Source: an uncultured Acidobacteriaceae bacterium (lineage in GTDB: Bacteria; Acidobacteriota; Terriglobia; Terriglobales; Acidobacteriaceae). Taken from it: a stretch of DNA of 64,000 bases. Position numbers and translations under genes: made by a program. This document shows, piece by piece, positions 8,988 through 20,500 of the stretch. The stretch spans positions 1-64,000 of the forward strand of contig CAIKND010000001.1 of NCBI GenBank assembly GCA_903828675.1. The letters are read 5' to 3'. Every line of letters begins with the position of its first letter. Positions within the stretch are counted from its first letter, which is position 1. The notes below the pieces were generated by a model. It was not told where the DNA came from, did not search any database, and saw only the letters and a list, made by a program, of their open reading frames with translations.

Positions 8988-10299
8988 CTTCAGCTCCCGC
9001 TGAACCGTCATTCTTCGCATCCCTTGCCAGCGTCATAGAAAATGTAACACAGCCATTTCGGTTATCGCTCAACCACAGATCCCCACCATGCGCCTTGGCC
9101 GCACTTCTGGCAATGGCAAGGCCAAGGCCAGTCCCGCTGGCCTTGGTCGTAAAGAATGGCTCGAACATTTGAGCTCGAGTTGAATCAGGTATAGGAAAGC
9201 CGGAGTTTTGAATGTCGATACGAGCAATATCTTCTTCGAGCGATGCCCCAAGCCGGATCGTTCCGCCTTCAGGAGTAGCGTCGATGGCGTTGATCACCAG
9301 GTTGAGAAGAGCTGCCTCAACCAGTGGACTGTCGATGTCCACTGAAATCTCCCTCGACAACTCAAGTGCAATCGTAATGCCGCGGTTGGCTGCGTGGGCT
9401 TTACTGACAGCCGCAACATAGGAAAGGAGATCAAAGAGGAGAGTCGGCAAGCGCACAGGCAAGGACGGCCTGGCGAATGTAAGAAAGTCAGACGTAAGCA
9501 ACTCGAGCCTTTTTGATTCCTGCTCTGCGATTGCATACATCTCCTTTCGCTCCCCCTCATCCAACTCCGTCTTCTTTGCGGTCAAAAGGGAACTTGAGAT
9601 CATCGAAACCGGATTGCGAATCTCGTGTGCGATTCCACTTGCCAGTCGTCCAACCGCTGCAAGCTTCTCCTCGCTAATCAAGCGTTCGCGCGTGTCTTCC
9701 AGAACTTTCATGCTGGCAGATAACTTCAGCTGATTTGCCTTTAGCTGGTTAACCAGAAACCAAACGAGCAAGCCCATTTGAAGGTATACGACTGAAAGCA
9801 TCCACCCTTCGAAGTATTGCGTGATTCGAGCCGGCGGGTGTAGGCCAAAATAGTGCCAAAGCCACAGAAAAATCATGCCATCGGATACGGTAATTGTCAG
9901 AATTGTCGGACCCAGGCCAAAAGTATAAGCGCACTGCAAAATCGGGATCGCGAGAAGCACAAAATAGGGGTTCTCGTCCCGATTGGTCACGTAAGTTACA
10001 AGTGCCGTCAGTATAAAAGTCAGAGTAATAGTGATAGACGTCTGAATTCTGGAGGCCTGCTGTGTGAGGCGCGATCCCCTCGCATGGAGCCAAAGTAACT
10101 CAGATATTGTTAAAGCCAAAGCCAAGCCGAGCAATGTCACAACAGGTATAGGTGGCTTGCCCACAATTGATGCGAAGATCGTGTGCAACAAGAGCAGCAT
10201 TGCAACCACGAGAAAAGTAATGATGGAGAATACGGACTTGATTCTACTGAGTCCTTCTATTGGAATGGACTCCTCGGATGGCTCCAAACGTGTTCTCAT
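8980..10299 (-). CDS. Membrane sensor histidine kinase, NtrB-like partner
   Basis: A 439-residue kinase with about six predicted membrane segments in the first 190 residues (for example VFSIITFLVVAMLLLL and PVVTLLGLALALTISELL) and no large periplasmic domain. HisKA follows with the H-box SGIAHEIRNPVSMI (His225) and then HATPase with the G2-type motif GTGLGLAIARSAAKAHGG. The start is supported by GGGGAAG close upstream. It would phosphorylate the overlapping NtrC-type regulator. The multi-span sensor suggests detection of a membrane-associated or hydrophobic signal; the ligand is unknown. Confidence 0.9.
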   Translation of the reverse strand: MRTRLEPSEESIPIEGLSRIKSVFSIITFLVVAMLLLLHTIFASIVGKPPIPVVTLLGLALALTISELLWLHARGSRLTQQASRIQTSITITLTFILTALVTYVTNRDENPYFVLLAIPILQCAYTFGLGPTILTITVSDGMIFLWLWHYFGLHPPARITQYFEGWMLSVVYLQMGLLVWFLVNQLKANQLKLSASMKVLEDTRERLISEEKLAAVGRLASGIAHEIRNPVSMISSSLLTAKKTELDEGERKEMYAIAEQESKRLELLTSDFLTFARPSLPVRLPTLLFDLLSYVAAVSKAHAANRGITIALELSREISVDIDSPLVEAALLNLVINAIDATPEGGTIRLGASLEEDIARIDIQNSGFPIPDSTRAQMFEPFFTTKASGTGLGLAIARSAAKAHGGDLWLSDNRNGCVTFSMTLARDAKNDGSAGAEDG

Positions 10300-11108
10300 T
10301 TCTTCCCCGTTCGACTCAAAGGCAGTGTCTCTACAGGCCTGAAGCCGGCGCTTCAGAAGCTAGGCATCGCGCCATGATGGTAGTGATGGTCGGTTCAGAA
10401 CGAAGCGATGGTTCATGTATACTCCCCCCTCTTGAGGCTTGCAAGAGAGCTGGATTTCGTGTCATTCGAGCCGCCCGCCATGCGGAGCGAGCAGGAAACA
10501 TCGTCCAACGACGCCCCTTCGGTTTGTCCGATTGTCTATGTCCATCATACTTGGTCCTCGCAAAGAGGTTGCCCTGGAAGATGTGCCGCATTTGCTGCTT
10601 CGCGCGGCTTGGTGTCATTTCCGCGCTTGGACAACGTGACTGCATAAGTCAGACGGGCACACCCAGGTTGTGGCCATGGCTGTAACCAGAGGCCCCGGTA
10701 ACGCCGCGACAACTACACATCGACAAGGGATTAGAGACCCCATAGTTTGTGTCGCGCCGTCAACTCGATACAGAGAGCCTTGAGCGGCTGAGGGCGGTCA
10801 TCCCTTGCTGGCGATGAGCTCTCTGGGACCACCAAATGATTCGAAGTCAGTTCAAAATGTAGACGGACGCGCAAATATTTCGGGGAAACATTCATTCGCC
10901 ACTCGGAAATGCAGGACCACGGTAAACCCTCCGGAACATAATCACTCATTTCATGCGACGCACCAACACCTCCACGAAGCGGCGGATAACGATCTCGGCA
11001 CGCTGAAAACCGCCTAATTGCCCTAAATATGACTCTAGTTGCACGGGATGCGCGAGATTTACGGACTTTCAACACCCTTCTCATTTGTGAAGAAAAGCTC
11101 CAGAGCTG

Positions 11109-11122
11109 GGCGGCATCAGTGC
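11109..11122 (+). promoter_or_regulatory. Possible sigma-54 -24/-12 element
   Basis: The sequence GGGCGGCATCAGTGCT holds GG (11109-11110) and GC (11121-11122) at the obligatory 10-base spacing, with C after the first pair and T before the second as in the consensus. Flanking consensus bases are poorly matched. It is attractive because a sigma-54 activator is encoded divergently upstream, but one such match in 1 kb is not strong statistically. Confidence 0.25.
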
Positions 11123-11128
11123 TCAAAA

Positions 11129-11164
11129 ACAACAAATCATTTCTCTCAGGACAACCAATCATTT
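11129..11164 (+). repeat. Two 14-bp direct repeats 22 bp apart in the multicopper operon leader
   Basis: ACAACAAATCATTT (11129-11142) and ACAACCAATCATTT (11151-11164) differ at one base and are offset by exactly 22 bp, two helical turns, placing both on the same DNA face. This is the usual geometry of a regulator binding as two adjacent dimers. They lie just downstream of the possible sigma-54 element. Confidence 0.6.
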
Positions 11165-11318
11165 GGCCTCGGGGCTAGCCAATGCCAAGAAAATTGCTTG
11201 CTTAAAAGCAATGTCGACTAAGTGCATTGCGAAAAGAATGGCCAACAGTGTATTGACGGCGGAACGACACACCCCTAACAGAAGTAAGAACGCCGTCGCC
11301 AGGGGAAGAGGAGGACGT

Positions 11319-12914
11319 ATGTCGAGCAGGGGCGCAGGAGCCATTCTGTCAACATTGGCGCTAGTCTGCGTTGCGGCGCTGCCCGCAACGGGACAATCAT
11401 TCAGGGTCCAATGTCCAACAAGCACGCTAACTCACCCAGTTGCGGCCAGTAACAACTCGGAGCCGGTGTACAACGGCCCGACGGTGCAAAGCCATGGCGC
11501 AGGTGGATACCTGACTCCAAGCACAAATATTAATGGCGCCATCAAATGCCAGCAGATTTCCGGCGGTGATGGCTATGCGACCATGGGCGATGGTACTCAA
11601 ACCTATTTGTTCTCCTTCGGCCCACTTTCAGGGCTCGCCGACATCGCGAGCGGTCTGCCAGGTACGCAGTATCCCAGTGGATTCAATGCGGTGGCGCCGG
11701 TAACACTCGTGGCAGGCGATCCAGCAACAACAGTTGGCCCTGCGGCCGGATCGCCGGGCACGTATAACTTGGGAGCATTTACATATAACGGAGCTGTAGG
11801 TCTGACACCGGATCTGGATGGCATCGCCTCAGGGGCCTGCGCTTCTCCATGTCTGAATGGACACGTTGATCCACGCCCAATCATGGATGTAGGTGTGATG
11901 AACGGCAATATCCCAGCCCCTTTGATGGCCATCGACGAGGATGACGAATACTTCCTTACCTTGACCAACGTTGGTATGATCATGCGGCCTGATCTGTTCG
12001 AGCAGCACACGGTTCACTTCCATGGTTATCCCAACGCATCGTCGTTCTATGACGGCGTTCCTGACGCTTCAGTTGCAATCAATATTGGTGGCAGCTTCAC
12101 GTATTACTATCTCGCGCCGGATGCGGGCACATACTTCTATCACTGTCACATCACGCCCCCAGAGCACCTTCAAATGGGCATGGTTGGGCAAATTTATGTT
12201 CGTCCCCGCCAGAATCGGGTCCCGACCGGGGCTGACCTGTTTGCATCCCTCCAGAAACAGCAAGGCGACCCCCGCACTGCATGTAACACCTCGGACCTTG
12301 TTTGCAGCAATCCGCTCCCCGCTGTGAATACCGGTGCGGTTGGTGGTGGCAAGTACGCCTATAACGACGGCGACGGCACGACAGCATACGACGTCGAGTA
12401 TCCCCTCCAAATCCACGGGTTCGATCCCAACTTCCATTTTGTCGGCATGACCTTCAACCCTGAAGGATTCGCGGACATGAAGGATAAGTACTTCCTGCTG
12501 AATGGGCGAAGCTATCCCGACACTGTAACTCCGGGGCCATTGGAGACAATGTCGGCGGATGGTCAGGTGCACTTCTCCCAGCCGCTGCCTTCCATCATCA
12601 ACATAACTGCTGGTCAGAAGGCGCTGCTTCGCATTTCGGACTTGGATGTAACCGAGTACCAGACGCTGGCTTCGCTGGGTATCCCAATGAAGGTTATTGG
12701 ATACAACGCCAAGCTGCTGCGAGATCAGGCCGGAAACAACATGTACTACACCACTAACTCGATCACCTTGGCAGGTGGCGAGTCGCTGGATGTGATTCTT
12801 GATAGTACGGGTGTCCCCAGTGGAACCTACTACCTCTACACCCCCAATCTTGACCACCTGTCAAATGACGCTGAGAACTTCGGCGGACTGATGACAGAAG
12901 TCCGCGTGAATTAG
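11319..12914 (+). CDS. Secreted multicopper-oxidase-like protein 1, carries the type-1 copper motif
   Basis: A 531-residue exported cupredoxin-fold protein. The start at 11319 has GAGGAGG a few bases upstream and opens directly into a signal peptide (ILSTLALVCVAALPATGQ). The His cluster HTVHFHG (His230, 233, 235) and the motif YHCHITPPEHLQMGM (H275-C276-H277, H283, M286) match motifs 3 and 4 of multicopper oxidases: type-1 Cys/His/Met ligands plus half of the trinuclear cluster. No second pair of H-x-H motifs is seen in the chain, so it is not a complete oxidase alone. The last 100 residues look like another cupredoxin domain without ligands (GTYYLYTPNLDHL). It lies 7 bases before the second copper protein in the same operon. 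Confidence 0.8.
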   Translation: MSSRGAGAILSTLALVCVAALPATGQSFRVQCPTSTLTHPVAASNNSEPVYNGPTVQSHGAGGYLTPSTNINGAIKCQQISGGDGYATMGDGTQTYLFSFGPLSGLADIASGLPGTQYPSGFNAVAPVTLVAGDPATTVGPAAGSPGTYNLGAFTYNGAVGLTPDLDGIASGACASPCLNGHVDPRPIMDVGVMNGNIPAPLMAIDEDDEYFLTLTNVGMIMRPDLFEQHTVHFHGYPNASSFYDGVPDASVAINIGGSFTYYYLAPDAGTYFYHCHITPPEHLQMGMVGQIYVRPRQNRVPTGADLFASLQKQQGDPRTACNTSDLVCSNPLPAVNTGAVGGGKYAYNDGDGTTAYDVEYPLQIHGFDPNFHFVGMTFNPEGFADMKDKYFLLNGRSYPDTVTPGPLETMSADGQVHFSQPLPSIINITAGQKALLRISDLDVTEYQTLASLGIPMKVIGYNAKLLRDQAGNNMYYTTNSITLAGGESLDVILDSTGVPSGTYYLYTPNLDHLSNDAENFGGLMTEVRVN

Positions 12915-12921
12915 GAGAGCA

Positions 12922-14526
12922 ATGATGAGGCCGATGATTATGAAAAGCGCGTTCTTGAAGATAAGACTGCTTCTGGCCGTTATAGTTGCAGTCGCGGCGC
13001 TCGCGGCGACGGCTCATGCTGCGGCTCCGGGCATAACTGGTACCGGAACCTCCGGTACTTTCAACCTGACGGCGCAAACTGCCTATCTGACCCAGCCGGA
13101 TGGACAATCCATCTATTCGTGGGGATATGGTTGCAGCACTGCGCCAGCTTCGACGAACTACGCGCCGGCGGCGATCACCACCGGGTTCTGCAGCACAATG
13201 CAGGTTCCTGGTCCAACCCTGATCGTGACTGAAGGACAAACTGTCACGGTGAATCTTGCCAACAGCTTGCCTGCGTCGGCCGGTAATACATCGATATTGT
13301 TCCCAGGGTTCCAGGTAACTACTACGGGAGGTGTATCTGGCCTGCTGACTCAGGAGGCCGCGCCTGGCGGTTCGGTAACATATTCATTTGTTGCTTCGAC
13401 GCCGGGGACCCACTCCTATTACAGCGGAACTCAAGGGGACCTCCAGATTGAGATGGGCCTTTACGGGGCCGTTATTGTGCTCCCGGCAAATGTGCCTACG
13501 GCATGCAGTAGTGGACTGGCTGCAAGCAATCTTGCCGCCGAAGCCCACTGGGGTGAAAAGGACTTCAGGCTTGCTTCTGCCGCCTTTGATCATGCCAAAA
13601 CTTGCTACGACCGCGAGTATCTCTTCCAGTTCAGCGAGATCGATCCGAGAATCCACCTCCTGGCCCAGGAGCAGGTGGCCACGGCAGGAAACTGCACTGC
13701 CGGGGCTCCCGGATGCAGCCTTCAGGTTCCCACGGAGCCTTACCATCCAGCCTACTTCATGATCAATGGCCGCTCGATGCCGGATGACATGGACCCCAAC
13801 TATGCCTACCAGTATCCGCACCAACCCTACAACGGCAACCCGCACCTGCATCCCGGCGAAACCGTGCTCTTGCGCATTATCGGCCAGGGCAGATGGCAGC
13901 ATCCGTTCCACGAACATGCTAACCATGTTCGCATCCTGGCTCGAGACGGAAACCTGATTCTCAGCCAATCCGATTCGACATTGCTCGCAGGCCCGGCGCT
14001 CTTCACGACCACAACCACTCCCGGCGTCACGATGGACGGACTCTTCTACTACACGGGCAGAGGCTTGAACTGGGACATGTATGGTCACAATCCCAAATCG
14101 GGGGATCCGACCGCCACATTGGGCTGCACTCCGGATGCCAACGGCTACAACACCGGTGATCCAACGGCGATCAATTACTACGAGTGGTGCCAGGACCACA
14201 ACAAGCCGCTTCAGACGTCCCCGTTTGGCGATGTCGCGAGTGACGGTCCAGCGACTCTTCCCGATCCGAACATCCTCACAAACGGTGCATGGTACGGCGG
14301 AAGCCCTTACCTTGGGCCGGATGCAACCGGGCGCGCTGTCGGCGCAACGGGAGTGACGCCTCCATCGGGCACGATCGCGAACTCACCAGGCGGTGAGGCG
14401 GGCTTTGCGTTCATGTGGCACTCGCACAATGAGCGTGAGATCACAACCAACAATGCTTTCCCAGGCGGAATGATGATGATGATGTTGGTTGATTCCCGGG
14501 AATTCCAGATTGACGAATCCAACTAG
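12922..14526 (+). CDS. Secreted multicopper-oxidase-like protein 2, His motifs without the type-1 Cys
   Basis: A 534-residue exported cupredoxin protein with signal peptide (LLLAVIVAVAALAATAHAA). TTAGGAG sits just upstream, 7 bases after the previous stop. The first domain has the architecture of a multicopper oxidase N-terminus, but its ligand motifs are lost: the usual HWHG is LFPGF and the usual YHSH is HSYYSG. Later domains keep HPFHEHANH (His327, 330, 332, 335) and WHSHNERE (His500, His502), followed by the Met-rich GGMMMMML. Cys is replaced by Ser in the H-x-H, so no type-1 centre is expected. It offers exactly the two H-x-H motifs that protein 1 lacks. Confidence 0.78.
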   Translation: MMRPMIMKSAFLKIRLLLAVIVAVAALAATAHAAAPGITGTGTSGTFNLTAQTAYLTQPDGQSIYSWGYGCSTAPASTNYAPAAITTGFCSTMQVPGPTLIVTEGQTVTVNLANSLPASAGNTSILFPGFQVTTTGGVSGLLTQEAAPGGSVTYSFVASTPGTHSYYSGTQGDLQIEMGLYGAVIVLPANVPTACSSGLAASNLAAEAHWGEKDFRLASAAFDHAKTCYDREYLFQFSEIDPRIHLLAQEQVATAGNCTAGAPGCSLQVPTEPYHPAYFMINGRSMPDDMDPNYAYQYPHQPYNGNPHLHPGETVLLRIIGQGRWQHPFHEHANHVRILARDGNLILSQSDSTLLAGPALFTTTTTPGVTMDGLFYYTGRGLNWDMYGHNPKSGDPTATLGCTPDANGYNTGDPTAINYYEWCQDHNKPLQTSPFGDVASDGPATLPDPNILTNGAWYGGSPYLGPDATGRAVGATGVTPPSGTIANSPGGEAGFAFMWHSHNEREITTNNAFPGGMMMMMLVDSREFQIDESN

Positions 14527-14540
14527 CCAGGAGAACAGAA

Positions 14541-17500
14541 ATGCGAATCAACTCTCTCAAAGCGATTACGAAGACTGCGGCACGGGGAGCGGCTGTTCTC
14601 CTTCTAGGAGCGGGTATGGCTGCTGCTCAGCAGCAGGTCAACCTGTCCGCGGGGCGAACTAATGTAACTTTGCCTGACGGGTCGCTAGTGCCGATGTGGG
14701 GATACTCCTGCGGCGCAGCGATCACGGGCTCCACTGCGACATGCGCGGCGCTTAATCCGACTGCGCCAGCCGCGGCGCCCTTTGTCACGCCTCCAACTCC
14801 CGGCTGGTCGCCAGTCGTGATTACCGTCCCCGCCAGTGCGGGTGGCTTGACCGTCAACATGGTCAATAACCTTCCAGTGCCCACATCAATGGTGATCGTG
14901 GGCCAACTGGGTGCGGGTCTAGGAAGCGCCAGGACGACTGACTCGAGCCCAAATCACTCCGCTCAAGGGACCACGTGGCCAATCGCTGGCTCCGGCCCCA
15001 CCTTCACGCCGCCTGCGCAGCCCGACCGCGTCAGATCACTAGCCCAGGAAGTGGCATCGGGCGGTGGCACCTCGACGCTCACTTGGTCTTCGCTCAAGCC
15101 TGGTACATATCTGATTGAGTCCGGCACGCACCCCTCCATCCAGGCGCCGATGGGCTTGTACGGCATTCTGGTTGTTACGAGTGCGCCTGTTGCCGGCACG
15201 CCGGCAACGCCGGGCTGCGCCTATCCGGGCGCGACGGCCAACAGCTGCGCTGTTCCGTATAGCGCAGAAGTTCCCCTGCTCTTCAGTGAAATCGACAAGG
15301 TGCAAAACACGGCCGCCGATACCGCCGTCAGCACCACAGGCTTCTCTGAAACTACTGTATGGACGGGCGGGCCTAACGGCTGCGGCGCGCACTATACTTG
15401 CTATCCGCCAACCGTGAACTACTCCCCCACCTACTACCTCATAAACGGCGTTGCGTTCAACAGAACTGCTCCTGCTGCTTCAGTGTTCTCGACGCTGCCA
15501 GCTTCAAGCGTCACCGGAAACGTGCTGGTTCGTCTCGTGAACGCCGGACTGCGCATGCACGTCCCCGCAATTGTCGGGTCGCAAACGGGAACGGCAGCCA
15601 AGTCGGGCCTCACGCTGATTGCCGAAGACGGAAACGTGCTTCCCGGCATTCCCCGTATACAGAACGAAGTATTTCTTGCCGCCGGCAAGACATACGACGT
15701 GATGATCAATGCGCCCGCCGCCGGTGCTGCGGCCTTGCCTATCTATGACCGCGAACTGAGCCTGTCTGGCGGGGCAATCAACCGCGATGCCGGTATGTTG
15801 GCTTACATTGGAGTCAACGGCGCTCTGCTTACAACAGGCGGAGGAGTAGGGGTCGCGGTAGCACGCCCGGATACCTACACCGCCCTGGTTGCGGGCCAGA
15901 CGCTGACCGTTGCGGATCCAGCCAGGGGTTTGATCGCCAACGACACAAATGTTCTCGGCGTTGCTCTCCTTACGCAGGCAACAAGCGGAACCGTAGCGCT
16001 CAATACGAACGGAACCTTCTCGTATGTTCCGGGCGGAAGCGCTACATCTGACTCGTTCGCCTATTGCGCGAATGGCACTGTGACCGCGGGAGTCTGCTCC
16101 TCCGGCATCACTGCCACGGTCACACTGAGTCCGACGAACATCGCCGACAGCGGCATCGTTTGTACTGCCGGTACGTTCAATTCGAATGTGGCAACATTCT
16201 TGGCTGTCAAAACTCCCGGCGTCCTTGCTAATTGCAAAGACGGCGCGAATCTGCCTCTCACCGTCAACACACCGTCGGTCACTGCGACGGGAATGACAGT
16301 CCTTCCGAATGTCAACGGTGGATTCACCGCCATCGCACCCGCCGCTGGTACCTACACCTTCTCATTCCAGGCAAAGAATTCGCTTGGAACGGTCAGCGCA
16401 CTCACAACCGCGACGGTCGTCTTCCCACCAGGGAGCAACCTCCAGGTGACGGTCCTCGATGGTGCGGATAAGAAGACGACGATCACCGACTACCGTTGGA
16501 TCGTCGAAGAAGATCGCACTTTCTTCGTCAATCCGATTTGCGCGGCTGCACAGGGCCAGGCGACACCGCCTGCCGGATGTGCGACGACAGGCCCAGTGGT
16601 GAATTTCGGCACAAACTTCCACACCAGCTTTATGCCGCTGGTTGCAACCGGCTGCACAGGGCCTCTATCCTGCGCAGATGATCAGACGGTTGGTGGTGCG
16701 CAGGTGACGCCTGCTCCGGCTCGGAGTTACCCGAGCGACGTCGCGCTCGACCCCACCAAGCGGTACTACATCTCTGTTCTTCCAGGCGATGCGGCCCAGC
16801 CGTTTATCGCTGGATATACGGGTGCGCCCGATTGCTCGGCTACGGGCGTGGTAGCGGGAAGCTGCGGCCACGGCATGGGCGGCGCTCCCATTCCAACTGT
16901 TCTCAATGGCACGCACAGCGGGCAAGCCATAACTGTGCTGACCGAGCCAAGTCCCTATCCGCCGGCTACCTTATCGGCGTTCGTGTTCGAGGATGACTAT
17001 CCTCTGAACGGCGAGCACGATTCGGGCGGCGGCATTGACGTGCTCTCACCCAATGAAGCCGGTCTTGGTGGGTTCCAGATCACGTTGCAAGATAACGCAG
17101 GCGGCACCGGCGATTCCACTGGCGCTCCCACATACGACATGTTCAACATGCCGTTGAGCAACAGCCTGGCTGGCACCATCGATCCGACTACAAAGTTGGA
17201 TGCATGCCCAATTGCTACACAGGCTACGGCGGCCTCCCAAGCAGGAGACAGCTCTCAAAACGGCATTGCCGGCATGATTATCACCTGCCCCAAGTACGAG
17301 TCGGACGGCAAGACGCTGTCTCCTCTCGCTGGTCAGGTGGTAGTCAAGAACCTCTACCCAGGCCGTTACGGTGTGATTGCCAACCCCGGCGCGGACCGCA
17401 TCGGGCGCGGAGAAGAGTGGGTTCAAACCAACACTCTCGATGGGCAGAAGGCGCACGATTCGTTCATGCGGATTGGCGAGCCGGGCTACTTCCAGGAGTT

Positions 17501-20500
17501 TGGACCTGCCGGTTACCACGTCACAATCGGCTTCGCCAACCCCAAGATCATCAACGATCGGGGCAAGGCCTTGTGCAGCGCGGCTGGCGCGGATTGTGCG
17601 CATGAGGTCAAGGGCCACGTCACCACGGCACGCATGAGCCGTACTCCTGATGAGCGGCTTTACGGCAGCGGCAACCACGATGCCTATGCGTTTACCCAGT
17701 GCTACGTCAGCATCGGCGATCCTGATGGTGCGGATTTCGGCTTCTCGAAATGCGATGACCAGGGAAACTTTGACTTCCCGTCGGGAACCGTTCCCGCCGG
17801 CAACTGGAAGGTCACAACCTTCGACCAGTGGAATGACCAGGTAGTGGACGGCATTACGACCGCGGTCGGAATGTGCAACGCAGGCACGACCACAAACTGC
17901 AAAGCCGTGGTGGACATGGGCGAAGTCGCTGTGCACCAGTGGCAGGCCAACATCTACACCCGCACATTCCTCGACACCGATTACTCCGGCGTCTCGAATG
18001 ACCAAAAGCCTGGACTGCCGCTCTCTGCAACCAACATTCGCTTCCGCGATGGCAGCTACTCGAACTTCAACAACACCGACCTGAACGGCTATGCCGGCTT
18101 CAATGAGGTGTTTCCGCTGTTCAACTGGTATGTGATTGAATCGGACTCCACGCGCTACAAGAACACAGGCACGCACGTGGTTTACGATACGGGTGGTCCT
18201 GACGACGGCACCTCTCCGAACGGCGTGGCGTGCAATTCCTCAAGCACCACATCAAAGGGTTGCGGAAGCTCCTCCATCGCCGCAAACCTGGCAAACACCT
18301 ACGAAGCCAATCCGCTTCCTGCGGCTCTGTCGGTGCCCGGCGCTGTGTATTGCAGCGATGCCGATTGCACCGGTGCCTCCATTGCCAATGGGCCGGTCCC
18401 CAGTTCCACAACCAACCACTCCTCCGGCCGCATTGACCCGGGCTGGGTTGACTCTTACGGATGGCAGGGATACTCCGGCCAGAACAACTTCCTGGAATTC
18501 GGCAAAAAGCCGTTTGCCCAGGGTGAAAACGGCGGCATCCGCGGCCACGTCGTCTACGCATCAACACGGCCTTTCGATGACCCCCAGCACTTGCTGCAGT
18601 TGAGCTGGGAGCCATTGATTCCGCATGTGAGGATCAACCTCTACAGGGAAGACATCGCGGCCGACGGCATTACGAAGACTCTCGCGCTGGTCGATCACAC
18701 TGAGACCACCAGCTTCGATGACTGGGCGCAGGGATTCCGTTCGGATGGCGTTCCGAATATGAACTGCCCCGGCCAGGGCACCGATACCACCACGGTGGCC
18801 GATCCCTACTTCTGGTACACTCTGCAGAATCAGCCGCAGTGGCTCGACGTGTACAACTCGCTACACGGCGGTCCAGCGCCAACACCGCTGCCAAATGGCT
18901 CTCAGTTCAAGTGCTACGACGGCATGCACAACTGGAACCAGCTACAGCCCGCGCCCTATGACGGCATGTACAAGTTCCCCAGCGTCACATCCATTAACCC
19001 CACAACGGGCAAGCCGGGCGGTACCAATTGCACCGGCTGCACCACTAACCCTGATACGACCGATCCGTTCCGCGTAGGCACCCCCATGCTGCCGGATGGA
19101 AAGTATGTCGTCGAGGTTGTGGTGCCGCCAGGCTATGAGCTGGTGAAGGAAGAAGACAAGAACATCCTCATCGGCGACAACTTTATCGCCCCTGTCACGC
19201 AGCAGTTCGGCGGGTTGGGCAATATCTTCATCCTTCCCGACCAGGCTGAGATTAACGCCTACTACAACGCCAACAATGCTCAGAACGCAACTGATAATCT
19301 GGGTCGGATCCCGGATCTTCCCAGCCACGAATCAGATACCGGTTCTGACGAATCCTACTGGCCCTGTGTGGGCGAGACGCGTGTGGTGCCTGACTTCATC
19401 AGTCTTTTCCCAGGCTCGGGTGAAGTGGCGCCCTTTGCCGGTGCCAGCCGTCCGCTTTGCGATCGCAAGCTTGTCTCTCTTGACGATCAAACATCGGTTC
19501 TTACCAAGTTCTATCTCTTCACACAAACACACGCTGCCGCACATTTCTCCGGGCAGATCACGGATGACTTCGCCGCGGAATTCGATCCTTTCTCGCCGGC
19601 CTTCGGTGAGAAGTTCGCACCCGCATACCTGCCCGTCGCCATTAAGGATTGGGCCGGTAATGAAGTCAATCGCGTATACGCCGATCAATGGGGCACCTAC
19701 AACGGCCTCAACTACTCCACGTGGGAAGTAAACCCGCCAAACCCAACCGGTTATGGCCCCACCATGATGGTCACTTGCATGAATGACGCCGGTCCGATCC
19801 CTGACCCGAACAATCTGGGCCAGGTAATCACCGATCCTCTCTTCCAGAGCGGCTACAGCGACTTCTGCTATCAGTTGCCCTTCATGCCAGGACAGACCGG
19901 CTACTTCGATACGCCTGTCGTGCCAACCTCCGCTTTTGCTGGAGACTACAACACCCCGGACTGCGCCTATCCTGACGCAACCCCCGCGGTCAGCGAAGTG
20001 GACGGCGACGGAGTTGGACCTTGGGTGAGTGCTCAAAACCACCAGATCACCATCACGGCCCTCGGCAACCAGAATGTCGACAACTACAATTACTCCGGTC
20101 CCTCGGCAACAGCAGCACCCTACAACCAGCAGAGGATTCAGCGCCACTACGGGTTCCTCGCTCGTTGCACCACGCCGAACGGAAGCGCAACCTGCAGCAC
20201 CGCATCCAGTGTCACCATCGGCGGCGTCGCAGCTACGATTGTCAATTGGTCTGACACATCGATCACGGTTAACGTGCCTGCGGGTGTGCCCGCTTGCGCA
20301 ATCCAGCAGCAAGCGCAGTACGGTGGCTCCAACGCAAACTGCGGACAATTGGTAATCACTGCCGGCAACGGGAAGCAATCCATCGATGCCGTTACGGTCA
20401 CCGTTGGCGGCAAGGCCCCCACGCACGTCGCAGCTTCGCAGACTGTCCAGTCCGCGATTGATGCGGCCAAGCCTGGTGACCTCCTCATCATTGACCCAAC

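Larger units (their letters stand above)
10300..11318. promoter_or_regulatory. Divergent control region between the NtrB/NtrC pair and the multicopper operon
   Basis: About 1 kb between the kinase start and the first multicopper gene with no open frame that resembles a known protein; several short frames exist on both strands but none has a good ribosome site and family match. The last 220 bases contain a possible GG-N10-GC sigma-54 element, a pair of 14-bp direct repeats and a 7-bp inverted repeat (11193-11199 / 11206-11212). The region must carry the promoters of both divergent units. Confidence 0.55.

Noticed and set aside
10260-10685. A 141-codon plus-strand frame upstream of the copper operon
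   Set aside because: No ribosome site, no family resemblance, and its start lies within the kinase gene on the other strand.
17046-18176. A 376-codon minus-strand open frame inside the giant gene
   Set aside because: It is antisense to a continuous, domain-rich plus-strand protein. Its translation has no recognisable motif, and such frames are expected opposite GC-rich genes. The same holds for 19332-20594.
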